From contig CAUJGJ010000040.1 in NCBI GenBank assembly GCA_963170055.1, forward strand, positions 1,366,301-1,430,300: a stretch of DNA of 64,000 nucleotides. The letters are read 5' to 3'. Every line of letters begins with the position of its first letter. The first letter of the stretch is position 1. Positions 35,401-45,164 of the stretch are shown here, piece after piece. The stretch is from Halisarca cf. caerulea. Taxonomy: Eukaryota > Porifera > Demospongiae > Chondrillida > Halisarcidae. Position numbers and translations under genes: made by a program. The notes beneath the pieces are model-generated. The model was given only the letters and a program-made list of their open reading frames with translations. It did not search any database and was not told the DNA's origin.

Positions 35401-37279
35401 TGTCAAATACATTTCCAGCGACAAAAGCGTTGTTAGAGAAAAGGAAGAAATCGAAGTGAAGATGAACGGACGACGCTATCGCTGATGCTATAGAAACTGG
35501 GCCACTTCAGGAGTAATACACCTTGGTCGTCCACTGCGATGCCAGTCCTGAAGACAATGAAACTCTTCCCAACGATGTACCCACTTACGAACTGTTGTCT
35601 GGGTGGTTGGTCTGCCTTCAGAACGAATGGTGTCAGCAATACCAGAAATGGTTTTACCTTGGCTTCGTATACGTATGATTCTTTCTCAGAAATAGGGCGA
35701 AACAGCAATCTCTATAAACACGATTTTAAAATTTCACTTCGCTCTCTTCGGTGTGATCCTGAATTATACGTACGTATACGGCGGTAGCACTGAATGTCTA
35801 ACAATAATCACATAATACATGCGTGCAAAACTATACTCGCACGAGTACTCGCGTCACGTTCGCGCACGGCCTGGCTAGAAAGTTTCACCCAGTACAGTAG
35901 CTCAAAGGAGAACACCTTTTATTCAGTTTAACAAGTAGTTGTTATTCTATGTTTAGTATCAAACAAAAGCACATATAACAAGCTACACCATAGAAATTGT
36001 TTCGTGCAGATACAGAAAAGCAGCACGAAGAAATGAAGAAAATTTTTCGCGATTTTTTTTCTTCACTTTGAAGCCAAACAAGTGCAAAGTGGACATGTTC
36101 CACATGCCATTGTTTTGCCATTGCACAACATGTTGTCTGAAAGTGCTCTGCAAGTCTGTTAAGTGTCCATGCTAAATTGTGTTAATTTTATGATACAATT
36201 CTCTTTTAACCCTTTAATGACTGAAGACCACTTTCGTGGCTCTTCTAGTAAACGACGGTACCTCGTCAATTTTATCATAGCGCAGGTTTGCAGTGTGCGC
36301 ATGATGTGTAGGAGTGGTGAAGTATATGAAGTATATTGAGCAATGTAAGGTTATACTTCCCATGCCTTATAGCATCACCATTGCTAAATTATTGCTGGAT
36401 TTCTCATTTCATTGTTTTGTATGTTTCCCCATTGTAGCAATGCACAATCTCCCTGAAGCTCATGATCTGATTGATCAGTACATCGATCTCAAGTGTGATT
36501 TTGTTGCCGTCTTGAAAGAATCAGATCGTGCTCTTTGGCCACGGGTGAAGGACTATGTTGTTGATCGCCTGATGGCAACCTCCAGTACAAGCAGCAAGAA
36601 CTCATCTGTACTAGATAGTTTTGCAGATGCCGAGATTGAAAATGGATCGCGCATTCTATTCTTCACCCTCAACAATTGGTTTGGTTTCAAATTGCTCCTG
36701 CTCATTTTCAATCGTTTTCATTCCGAGTTTCGCATGGTGGTGTACAAGCTAGACCAGTACAAGGAGAAACTAAAGCCACTCATGGATTCGAAATTGTCAC
36801 AGGTGGAACAAATCAGATGCATCTATGAAGAGGAAGCATCTACTCCGGAAGGTTGTGAGAGAGTCATAATGCGCCTTGGACTTGATCACAAGGAGATGAC
36901 AGTAAGCGGCCTTCTAGAAGCAAAGGATTTCATAGCCAGGGAACTGCACCTTTGCACTACGGCACTTGATGAGTTTAAGTGGGCCCAGTCTTCCATTTTG
37001 TTTTGCTTTACTATCACTTCTACTCTTGCAAGTCCAATTGAGGAAAGATTACAAGATCCCACTGTTCAGCATAACCTCTCAGAAGAGTTGAGCATCGACT
37101 TAATTCTAGTGGGCCAGAAAGGAATGGTAATTAGGGTAAGCAATACTGCACACAGCATCCGTAATAGATGGTTAATGCAGATTGACTGCCTGAGGCTTTG
37201 TGGCCTCATCAAATCTGTGGCATGTTCACATGCAAAATGTCCTGAAAATGCCAACTTAAATTTGGTTAAAATTTTCTGA
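31548..37279 (+). CDS. Triple CARD-like protein with a C-terminal domain of unknown function (5' end missing)
   Basis: Exons 31548-31828, 33739-34014, 34142-34510 and 36438-37279 join in phase at every GT-AG junction, giving 588 residues up to the stop at 37279. The first visible exon starts mid-codon, so at least one 5' exon is missing. Exons 1-3 each hold one six-helix death-fold-like module: RPILEKQLLLDKV...ILQQKS; LRPQLEKSLYLESYISQLHQ...FMQILVKKG; and FTLEVLCFISSLHEAAGGFL...LIDIMKRRD. Modules 2 and 3 fit CARDs best (a 'fLt..ee' turn, then '+.Ll.il.+.g...f..f+..Lkq'). Exon 4 starts with a CARD-like tail and continues as an alpha/beta region with FTLNNWFGFKLLLLIF and YKEKLKPLM, known to me only as a region joined to death-fold domains in sponge and cnidarian proteins. 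Role is inferred: an adaptor in immune or cell-death signalling. No protease or nucleotide-binding motif is seen. Confidence 0.75.
31829..32343. other. CARD gene intron 1, left part
   Basis: This is intron sequence after the donor at 31829 (GTGAGT). No repeat ends are seen before the CA tract. Confidence 0.4.
32344..32424. repeat. (CA)n microsatellite
   Basis: About 80 bases of nearly perfect CA repeat inside intron 1 of the CARD gene. The ORF through it is not coding. Confidence 0.9.
32532..33524. mobile_element. TTAA element, uninterrupted relative of 11008-12288
   Basis: TTAA is at 32528-32531; the right target site has decayed to TCAA near 33527. The ends CACATCTTGTACCATAC and GGTACAAGATGTG are inverted copies. 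Sub-terminal 'ccatatgcgcccta' and 'ccgtatgcgcccta' motifs repeat. It lies in CARD intron 1. It lacks the 11274-11585 block and so defines that insertion. Confidence 0.75.
33525..33738. other. CARD gene intron 1, right part
   Basis: No feature other than the splice acceptor region before 33739. Confidence 0.4.
34597..36107. mobile_element. GGACATGTCC-family MITE, with a Tc1-like relic nested inside
   Basis: Left end CGCATGTGGAACATGTCC, right end GGACATGTTCCACATGC. It fills most of the last CARD intron. The block at about 34800-35090 corresponds to 15240-15480 of the copy at 14598. The remainder is taken up by the Tc1-type element at 35127-35902. Confidence 0.75.
35127..35902 (-). mobile_element. 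Tc1/mariner-type relic carrying a transposase helix-turn-helix fragment
   Basis: Ends CAGTCCTGGGTGAAAGTTTC and GAAAGTTTCACCCAGTACAG are inverted copies next to TA. On the minus strand at about 35649-35495 an open stretch encodes ISGIADTIRSEGRPTT, VRKWVHRWEE, then RSGRPRCITPEV. This is the second helix-turn-helix and the GRPR hook of Tc1-family transposases. No DDE catalytic domain is present; the element is only about 0.78 kb, so it is a deleted, non-autonomous relic. Confidence 0.8.
36108..36437. other. Intron end with a partial TTAA-element terminus
   Basis: TTAACCCTTTAATGACT near 36208 resembles the terminus of the element at 10008-10789. No second end was found. The splice acceptor of CARD exon 4 is at 36436-36437. 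Confidence 0.45.
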
Positions 37280-37716
37280 TACCTTTCATTCTCCTAAACT
37301 ACACTTCATAACAATGGATGAGAAGTTAAGCAAATGGGGTACTACAATTCCAAAACTTGCCGAATATTTTTGAGACAAACTGGAAGAGCAACTACTTGGC
37401 TATCATATAGTAGGAAAGTAGAATAGATAGGCTGCCTTTCGATAGATAACTTGAAAGAATTCACTCGAAGAAAGCCGAGACAAAGCTTATTGAAAATGAA
37501 GCAAGTTTGTGTCGTCATTCAAAAAGAATCCGTAACTCATTGATAGAAACTCGAAATAATTCATGTTTTCTATCCAACTATAGCTGAGCTAGGGAATAAG
37601 CTACAAGATGATACCATGAGTTGACTCTGTTCCGTTGCTGTGAAGTCTGGAAAATATTCATGAAGTCAAAAAATACAATAGCAACATGCACAACAGACAT
37701 TTTTGGCCTAGGTTAA

Positions 37717-38409
37717 CACATTGACAACCGTACGCCGGATGCGCCCAAATTGCATCACCGTTCTGATCACCGTGCGCCGTATGCGCCCGTACCACGTAGA
37801 TGTTTTACAAATGGATTTTCCCCCGTTACTTTGTATAGCAACTCTATGCTTGTATGATATCGTTGGATAGAGTAAAAATAGAGCTTTCTGATGAGGTATG
37901 ATGCGCTATATGTTGTAATCCAAAATTGCGAGAAAATTGCAATTGATTGAAGGATCGAAAATCGCTAAATAAACAAGGCGGTCAAATTTCAACTGATTAC
38001 GAAGAAAACCTGGCCAAGAAACTACAGACGCCGGCTTACAGAGGTCTTAAGACAATCTTGTATCCTCCATAATAAGCTACAAGAAGTTTGACGTGCACCA
38101 GATCTTTTTCGAAGGTTATTGTTACCCTACCGTCGAACGCGGTGGTTTAGATCCTTGTTGTAACTTTGTGGCTTGCCTGTCTTGCGAATTTTGCCTTTAT
38201 CCTCTATTCGATACGATTTCTGCAATCTGTATCATTCAAAATTACAAATAAACAAAACTTTCTACACAGTCTGAGCTTGTTCCGCTGAGATAGAAGAGCA
38301 AATAACAATCTTCTCGAAAATTACACGTGGCACGCTCGTATGACCTAAGCTTGAGGTTGTCAGAACGAGGTGTAAATTTCCACTTCCGGTTCTTACGGTT
38401 GTCAATGTG
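37717..38409. mobile_element. TTAA element with CACATTGACAACCGTA ends
   Basis: Flanked by TTAA at 37713-37716 and 38410-38413. Terminal repeats CACATTGACAACCGTA and TACGGTTGTCAATGTG are perfect inverses. Sub-terminal motif 'cgccg.atgcgccc' occurs twice at the left end. No transposase. Related to the TTAA copies at 11008 and 32532 by layout. Confidence 0.85.
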
Positions 38410-39031
38410 TTAATCTATAGTTTTTGGCTTGCTATTGTGCTTGGTACTGGTTTGTAGCTCTATGAATAAAGAATAAAGCCAGAAAACACTGCTTGAAAAA
38501 CGTCCGGTGTGAAATTCCTTTTCTAAGCGCGCGACTCAGAGGATTAGCATTATTTTAATTGCATGATGCTATCTTGTTAGTCTGGCTTGCATGTGTGTTT
38601 TTGTAACATCTTCTCAAGAGTTTGACAGTTCATTTGGGGCAATAACATAAGTTGCATTTTTTATTCCTAGAAAACAGAAACACAGCTGTTATTTATATGG
38701 ATAGTATCACTGCTTATGCAACATTCAACTGCATGACGTTTCTATGTACTTATTTCTATTAAGCTTTAGTCAGTCAGTGATTTGCCACACTAAGAACCCA
38801 AAGCCTATAAAGCGAAGTCTCCTTCCAGTGCACAACTTTTCGTTTTATTGTGTATGTTATATTCTCTGTTCAAATTTATTTGGTCACACACACTGGACGA
38901 AGGAATACATGTAATCAAATTGTGAATGTACTATCCAGTGACACTGGCATATTTTAAGATATAAAATACCACGTTTTGTCTTGTAATACTGTTACACTAC
39001 CCATAGTATAGCATAAATACCTTGTATTAGG
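38410..39031. other. Spacer between CARD gene and glycine-zipper gene
   Basis: AATAAA sequences at about 38464 and 38471 are possible polyadenylation signals for the upstream gene, although the MITE lies between. No exon is seen. Confidence 0.4.
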
Positions 39032-39544
39032 ATGTCAAGCTTTAAACCTCATTTGTTGGCCTATTTGCAGAGCACTCAAAGCAACACTACTAAGGAAGAC
39101 ATCGGAAGAGCCATTTACATGGCTGCCAAAAAGAAATGTTCGGATTGTGGTTTTCAGGAATTTATCATTGATTGTGAAGATGCCAAAAAATTCTTCACCA
39201 AAGCACTTATACACGTGGCACAGACATATGCCGTAGACAAGACATTCACTTTTCACATTACAGCTACAAATGAAAAAGCCGTTAAGAGGGAGTGGGAACA
39301 GCAGAGAGAGGCAGAAAAGCATGTGCATGCAAACAAAATCCAAATGGGTGCAATCATAGGTTCAGTTCTACTACCTGTACTTGGCACAGTCATTGGTGCA
39401 GGTGTTGGGCATCTCGTTGGCAAAAAATCAAGATCTGCGGATTCTTTGCCACAAGTGGACACATGTCACTTAACACTGACTATTTCTGAGGCTATTAATG
39501 CACTGCCAAATTGCACAGTTTTTGGTGATTTTGTGTACTTTTAG
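39032..39544 (+). CDS. Small protein with a glycine-zipper hydrophobic segment
   Basis: ATG 39032 to stop 39542-39544, 170 residues, uninterrupted. An AG just before the ATG leaves open that this is the last exon of a longer gene. Residues 1-90 are soluble-looking, with CSDCGF and several Lys. Residues about 90-107 are highly charged (EKAVKREWEQQREAEK), likely helical. Residues about 109-136 are hydrophobic with GAIIGSVLLPVLGTVIGAGV then GHLVGKKSR, a GxxxG-type glycine zipper that packs helices or forms membrane hairpins. The C-terminus ends FVYF. It lies 1.75 kb downstream of the CARD gene on the same strand. I do not recognise the family. A membrane-inserting role is inferred from the zipper alone. 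Confidence 0.6.
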   Translation: MSSFKPHLLAYLQSTQSNTTKEDIGRAIYMAAKKKCSDCGFQEFIIDCEDAKKFFTKALIHVAQTYAVDKTFTFHITATNEKAVKREWEQQREAEKHVHANKIQMGAIIGSVLLPVLGTVIGAGVGHLVGKKSRSADSLPQVDTCHLTLTISEAINALPNCTVFGDFVYF

Positions 39545-39812
39545 TCAAAGATTTTTATCTCACAATGCATAATCGGTGTGTATTATTGAAAACTCAGTGC
39601 AATTTTTCACAGTTCTCTATTCCCTCCTCATTTTACTTGTGTGTCTTGGAACTTGCAAATTAAATTGTGCCGACATAGACAGTAGGAATCTATAGGGATC
39701 ATTCTTCAGTCTTTTTGTGCAGCAACCAAAATTACCACATGCACTGAAATTTTCACAGGATGACAGACTCGTGGTTTGTTGGATTACAAGCCATGGACAA
39801 AAGTTTAGGTTA
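39545..39812. other. 3' flank of the glycine-zipper gene
   Basis: No feature is seen before the MITE that starts at 39813. Confidence 0.35.
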
Positions 39813-41241
39813 CGCAGGTGTGTTATGTCCGAATCCAGCCATAAGTGTAGCATTATACGGTTTCACTCAATGAATATAATTATAGCGCTAACCGCTTGGG
39901 TTTGTCACGTTCAGATAGCAAGATTTTCGTTATGACATTATGTGCAATCTGGAAGTATATGCGAGAATATGAGAAACATGGTAGACTCTTTTGTATAACA
40001 TGTGACAGCATGTGACTGCAGTCCGAAGAAGAGAAATGTTTGAGTGAAAACTTTATTTCAAAATTGCAGTGGTAAAATCTCGACTTGAAGCAATGGCAAT
40101 AGTGCCATCGGGTTCCCAATAGTCCAAACTGCAGTGAAAGATTCCTGGAGCTTTGTACCTTCTACTGTTCGAGTTATGTCCCATGCTTTGTGGTTGGAGA
40201 CCTCCGAAAACGATGGAAACCCCTGGACATAACAGCCGTGCTTTGAGCTACCGGGCTCCAGGAATCTTTCAGAGCACCTATGTATCTAAGGAGTCGTTTG
40301 AACCTAATGGCGTGTTCAGAAGCTGAGATTTTTACCACCGTGATTTTGCTTTTTTGTCTTTTCGCCAAAGAAATTGTGTGTAATGGGACGTTCGACTTGT
40401 AGATTGTCTTAACCGATTATACGCCATTTTTATTACGTCATGCACACACCTCATGGCCGAATTAATATTCACTAAAATAGATGCAAAAAGCCTACCCACC
40501 GTGAAGGAAGCGAGGACATCTAAACGAGTGCAAAAATAAGGGCAGAAGCTTGAAATAAACAACTAGTTTTCTCTCCGGTTAAGCAGCAGCACAAACAACT
40601 AAGCAGCGGCTTAGAACTGAGAAGATATGCTACAAGAACGTGTAACACAAGCGCCAAAGTTGCTTCGAAGACTTTTCGTTCGTTTACAGTCGATTCTCGC
40701 CCTTTGTGCAATTGTCGCATATCATTTAGGCAAGCGTTGTCCAGGCTATCTTCGATGCTAGTTAGAAGGCAATATGGTTTTCCAAAGCGGAATAACAACG
40801 AATCTAACAGTTGCCATTTTTTCTTACGCCCAGTGCCAAAGTTGCTTCGAAGACTTTTCGTTCGTTTACGGTCGATTCTCGTCCTTTGTGCAATTGTCGC
40901 ATATCATTTAGTCAAGCGTTGTCCCGGCTATCTTCGATGCTAGTTAGAAGGCAATATGGCTTGCCTAAGCGGAATAACAACGACTCTTACAGTTGCCATT
41001 TTTTCTTACGCCATATGGCGTATTTGGCCATAACCTGCATTACGCCATATGGCGTAATTAGCGTATAATCGGTTAAAGAGAACACCAACATCACGTCAAT
41101 ATGTTTGTAATGTAGAATAGTAGGTTCATGTCAATATTACCCATTGCATAAAGCAAAAACTGGGGGGGGGGGGTAATTTTAGTGCCTACGAAGCGTTGGC
41201 CATTTTGTGTTATGTCCAAAATCGGACATAATTCACCTGCG
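39813..41241. mobile_element. GCAGGT MITE (copy d) carrying a nested TTAA element
   Basis: TA at 39811-39812 and 41242-41243 flank CGCAGGTGTGTTATGTCCGA and TCGGACATAATTCACCTGCG. An internal fold-back is visible: 'gaaagattcctggagc' near 40137 and 'gctccaggaatctttc' near 40255. The 40413-41072 block is an insertion that the copy at 43025-43789 lacks. Confidence 0.85.
40413..41072. mobile_element. TTAA element with CCGATTATACGC ends and a 179-base tandem duplication
   Basis: TTAA at 40409-40412 and 41073-41076 flank CCGATTATACGC and its inverse GCGTATAATCGG. The corresponding empty site is in the copy at 43025 ('ttctctttaagacaatctac', a single TTAA). Inside, a block of about 179 bases (caaagttgcttcgaagactt...) occurs twice in tandem at about 40654 and 40833 with few differences. 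No transposase. Confidence 0.9.
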
Positions 41242-41243
41242 TA

Positions 41244-41653
41244 AGTGCTTGTGGAATGACCAAAGACAGCCGTCTAAAGAGCAGGCGTTGTCCGGAAGCA
41301 CTGCAGTGCCTTCATTCTATTCTCGAATGGCCTTCATCCACAAACGGAGTTAATATAAATAAAAGCCTAAAAGAAGGGAGGATTTATAGGGGATCCACAA
41401 AAAATGGAACTAACAGGTTATTTTTTATCCTGTCCATTTCTGATCAAGGCCAGAGTAATCAAAATCCATGCAATTTTCTGTCATTTTGGAGTATGCTTCA
41501 ATCCCTAGCAGTACTTAGTCATCAATTCTAATTACTGCTAAAATCACACATGGTTACCTTTTGAAATTTATAATAATAGTGCTGAAGAATACAAAGACTC
41601 TCGGATTACACATAAAATGTTCTTATAATAGGTTGTCTTGTATGTTCTCGGTA
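41244..41653. other. Spacer, no supported gene
   Basis: A plus-strand ORF at 41256-41531 has no recognisable feature. This is the 3' flank of the minus-strand gene ending at 41654. Confidence 0.35.
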
Positions 41654-42600
41654 CTATTCTTCCATGTCATCAGTAAGTTGGTCCTCTATAATGGACATCT
41701 GTAATTCGTTCAGTGTTTCTTCTTGCATATAGAGAGTTATGTTACTTCTTCCCAAAGATAAGCATTGATTAGCAATAGCACCTACACAAATGAAAGTGAA
41801 ACAGATAAACAACTACTATAACATCAGATATTGATGGTAACTATATATGTGGGTCCTAATTTGGAGCCTACAAGGAGATCCAGTATATAAAAATATAAGT
41901 ACTATAATATTGGTGACTGCATGTATATGAGCGACTGCATGCATATTGAAAATTCCAATTGCGGGAACCCAATTTTGGTCCTACTATTGCTGCGTAGACC
42001 ATAGTATAATATTATGTTGGAAGTGTGATTACCGTAATTTGGATTGAGTAACCAGACCCGTTTCTTCATTTTATTTTCTAAAAAGCATATCATTCTATAC
42101 AGAGCAAAATTTACCTTTTGGGGTAGCAAAGGTCGGTAATATATAGCAAGTTTAGAATCCATACTAATAGACTAAGTGCTGAAAGGATTTCAAACATTTG
42201 TAGGGGGATGGGTCAGTTATGTTTGTCAGAATAAATGCCATGTACCTGGCAGTGTGTGTAGGAGTGTTACGGTGACAGTAGACGTCATCCCAAAATATGC
42301 ATGCAATTTTTGAAGGACTGCAACATAACGTTGTTGTCTAACCTGGCTCTGTACCATACCTTATAATCAACACTGTCTGTCCTTCAAAGCTGAAGGCTTT
42401 AATGATCTGGCTCCACATGTCCGATATACTGTTTGATATAATGAAGTTATGTTTGAGCCCACTATTGGGATAATCACACAGCTTGCCATCTTGGGCCCAG
42501 TATCCAACAATGAGACAGTTTACTGTTGGCATTGTTGTCCTGCCTTTCTTATATATAGAGCTCTGTGTAAAATGCATGTAAACAATATCATCTATTAAAT

Positions 42601-42662
<62 letters not shown>

Positions 42663-43004
42663 ACACACACACATACACACACACATGTGACCAATGGCAT
42701 GTACGTATATGCAGTGACAGACATTAATACATAATTATGCATGTACGTAGTAATACTAAAGAATGTTTCAAACACACATGAGTGCATACGTACCTGAAGT
42801 AGGTGGCACTTTGCTGCAATCTACACAGGAATAAATTACCTCAGCTAAATCAAAGCAATTTTTGCACACTGTCAATGCATGTTGGGCTTCCTCAGGCGGA
42901 CAATGCAATATGAAGTTGAAAGTCTGAAGACACACAGAAGAGGAGTTAACTTCCTTAGTAGCAAGAATCATGTTGTGGAACTGCTCTTCTGTTATCACCT
43001 CTCC
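41654..43004 (-). CDS. 3' half of a gene resembling a degenerate amino-methyltransferase
   Basis: Three minus-strand exons, 43004-42794, 42543-42355 and 41781-41654, join in phase (1,1) with GT-AG ends and end at a stop; the 42543 acceptor is weak. The first begins at a codon boundary (GEVITEEQFHN), so upstream exons are missing. The first exon has CKNCFD and CVDCSK pairs, a possible zinc site. The next two give NCLIVGYWAQDGKLCDYP, WSQIIKAFSFEGQTVLII, then RYGGAIANQCLSLGRSN and QEETLNEL. The string 'F..pG..VL...GG.....c..lGR....e..EE.l' is the motif I region of N6-adenine/N4-cytosine DNA methyltransferases. The usual Asp after VL is missing and no DPPY motif is visible, so it is probably inactive, or the match is to a related Rossmann fold. 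Upstream exons were not found. Confidence 0.45.
41782..42354. other. Intron of the methyltransferase-like gene
   Basis: No repeat or other feature recognised. Confidence 0.35.
42601..42686. repeat. (CA)n microsatellite
   Basis: About 86 bases of CA repeat in the intron of the methyltransferase-like gene; the long minus-strand ORF through it is not real. Confidence 0.9.
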
Positions 43005-43024
43005 CTAAGTACAGATAAGTAGTA

Positions 43025-43789
43025 CGCTGGTGAGTTATGTCCGATTTTGGACATAACACAAAATGGCCGACGCTTCGTAGGTACTAAAATTAACCCCCTT
43101 TTTTTTGCTTCTGCAATGGATAGTACTGGCATGAACCTACTAGTCTACATTACAAACATATAGACGTGATGTTGGTGTTCTCTTTAAGACAATCTACAAG
43201 TCGAACGTCCCACTACACACCATTTCTTCCGCTACTGTCGAAAAGACAAAAAAGCAAAATCGCAGTGGCAAAAACCTCAGCTTCTGAACACACCATTAGG
43301 TTCAAATGACTCCTTAGATACATAAGTGTCCTGAAAGATTCCTGGAGCCCGGGAGCTCAAAGCACGGCTGTTATGTCCAGGGGTTTCCGTCGTTTTCAGA
43401 GGTCTCCAACCACAAAACATGGGACATAAGTCAAACGGTAGAAGGTACAAAGCTCCAGGAATCTTTCACCGTGGTTTTGACTATTGGGAACCTGATGGCA
43501 CTATTGCCGTTGCTTCAAGTCGAGATTTTTACCACTGCGATTATGAAATAAAATTTCCACTCGAACATCTCTCTTCAGACTACAGTCACATGCTGTTACG
43601 TGTTCTACGAAAGAGTCCGAACATCTTTTTCGTATTCTCGCGTATACGTCCAGTTTGCGCATGATGTCATCTCAAAAATCTAGCTATCTACGCGTGACAA
43701 ACCCATGCGGTTAGCCTTATAATGAAATTCATTGAGTGAAACCGTACAATGTTACACTTATGGCTGGATTCGGAGGTAACACACCTGTG
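43025..43789. mobile_element. GCAGGT-type MITE (copy e), empty-site reference
   Basis: TA at 43023-43024 and 43790-43791. Left end CGCTGGTGAGTTATGTCCGA, right end ACACCTGTG. The interior folds back: 'gaaagattcctggagc' and 'gctccaggaatctttc'. It has an intact TTAA near 43182-43190 where copy d carries its insertion. Confidence 0.8.
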
Positions 43790-43951
43790 TATACTTAGGT
43801 ACAATCAAAAATAACATGAGAAAGTGATACCATATTATACTCAATTTATGCCTGCTTATGTTTTTAGGGCTGCTGGAATATTAGTTTTAAGTTAATTCTG
43901 GTGTGTACATGTGATGGACAATATTTTAAAATCATATGACATTGTCTTGTG

Positions 43952-44011
43952 TTTATGTGTGTGTGTGTGTGTATGTGTGTGTGTACGTGTGTGTGTGTGT
44001 GTGTGTGTGTG

Positions 44012-44049
<38 letters not shown>

Positions 44050-44074
44050 ATGTGTGTGTGTGTGTGTGTGTGTG

Positions 44075-44109
<35 letters not shown>

Positions 44110-44158
44110 ATGTGTGTGTGTGTGTGTATTTGTGTGTGCATGCATGCATGCATGCATG
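43952..44158. repeat. (GT)n microsatellite with (GCAT)n tail
   Basis: About 185 bases of GT repeat with interruptions, followed by five tandem CATG/GCAT units at 44138-44158. All ORFs in it are artefacts. Confidence 0.9.
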
Positions 44159-44405
44159 TATTTGCCATTGCATACACCCAATCTAATCACGAATCACTGC
44201 ATAAACTGTGTAGTATACATAAAGTGTACATACAGTACATTGCATTGAGTGGAACTATAGATACATACTTTGGAGTACCTAATCTATTGTGGAATCCACC
44301 AAGGAACTCAGGGGAATCATTACATGAGTCATTTAATCAGAATTTCATCAGATTCATAAACAAGCACACTTATGTTCTGTACTTTCTAAGATACAGCCTT
44401 ATAAA
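44159..44405. other. Spacer, no supported feature
   Basis: Short unassigned stretch between microsatellite and MITE. Confidence 0.3.
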
Positions 44406-44950
44406 ATACCGTACGTCAGGAAATTTTCGTTGTACAAAAATTTTGCGGTTTGCCTCATTTTTGGGTTCATAAATTTTTGTGGATAAATAAATTTGTGGGG
44501 TCTGCCTGCAGATAATGTAATGAAAGGTCTTTTCTTGTTTTCTAAGCATTTGCCTCTCCCAATGAATGAAATTGTGTCTTTCTTCGTTTATCCTATAGGT
44601 GTAGTTAGTATTTTAATCTGTCAAGAGTGAACCAGTAAGATCTAGCAGGTACAATGTAGTCCTCTTAACAGTTACTTGTCGATGTTGCGGAGCTTGAAGA
44701 CTATTGGTGTATTGGTGAAGGTACATACGTAGCTACGTTCCTAAAGCTGAAAAAGTGAAACCAAAGAAAGGTAAACTAACAATCTATGCAATGTACATTG
44801 TATGCGATCAATTTTTGCATGCAAACATTTTCTATAAGTAAAAGAGGTACACGATTCTGTCAGCAGCCATTTTTTCATTAAAGTTCGCAGATCCTTTCAA
44901 ACCATGAAAACAAACTTTATTAGCTGCGAAAATTTTCTGACATACGGTAT
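44406..44950. mobile_element. MITE with ATACCGTACGTCAGGAAATT ends
   Basis: Left end ATACCGTACGTCAGGAAATT, right end AATTTTCTGACATACGGTAT; the two match as inverted repeats for about 22 bases with two mismatches. Interior AT-rich, no ORF of note. Confidence 0.75.
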
Positions 44951-45164
44951 TAGTTTTACTGGAAATTGCTGAGATATACAAGTATACGGTGTTAGTTGAA
45001 CAAAAATATTTATAAAAATAAAAATATTTAGTCCACAGGAATCGACATAGACACGTCATCTGAAAGAAATTACAGAAGATGAAGTAGGAAAATAGCCTAC
45101 AATGGCTTCTGATGGTGCTACTAATGCAGAAAGTAAGATTTATTTCATTTTTGTTGCAGGGATG

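Noticed and set aside
36314..36437. Extension of the last CARD exon upstream to an earlier start
   Set aside because: The preceding bases are a pyrimidine-rich acceptor (CCCCATTGTAG) and phase from the previous exon matches 36438.
40332..41068. Repeated ORFs on both strands (for example 40704-40943 and 40811-41068)
   Set aside because: They arise from the tandem duplication within a non-coding TTAA element.
42601..42787. Long ORF with a VCVCVC run on the minus strand
   Set aside because: It is a translation of the CA microsatellite; only the segment 42543-42355 is kept as an exon.
43864..44472. Several long ORFs with HTHTHT or VCVCVC runs on both strands
   Set aside because: All are readings of one (GT)n tract in different frames.
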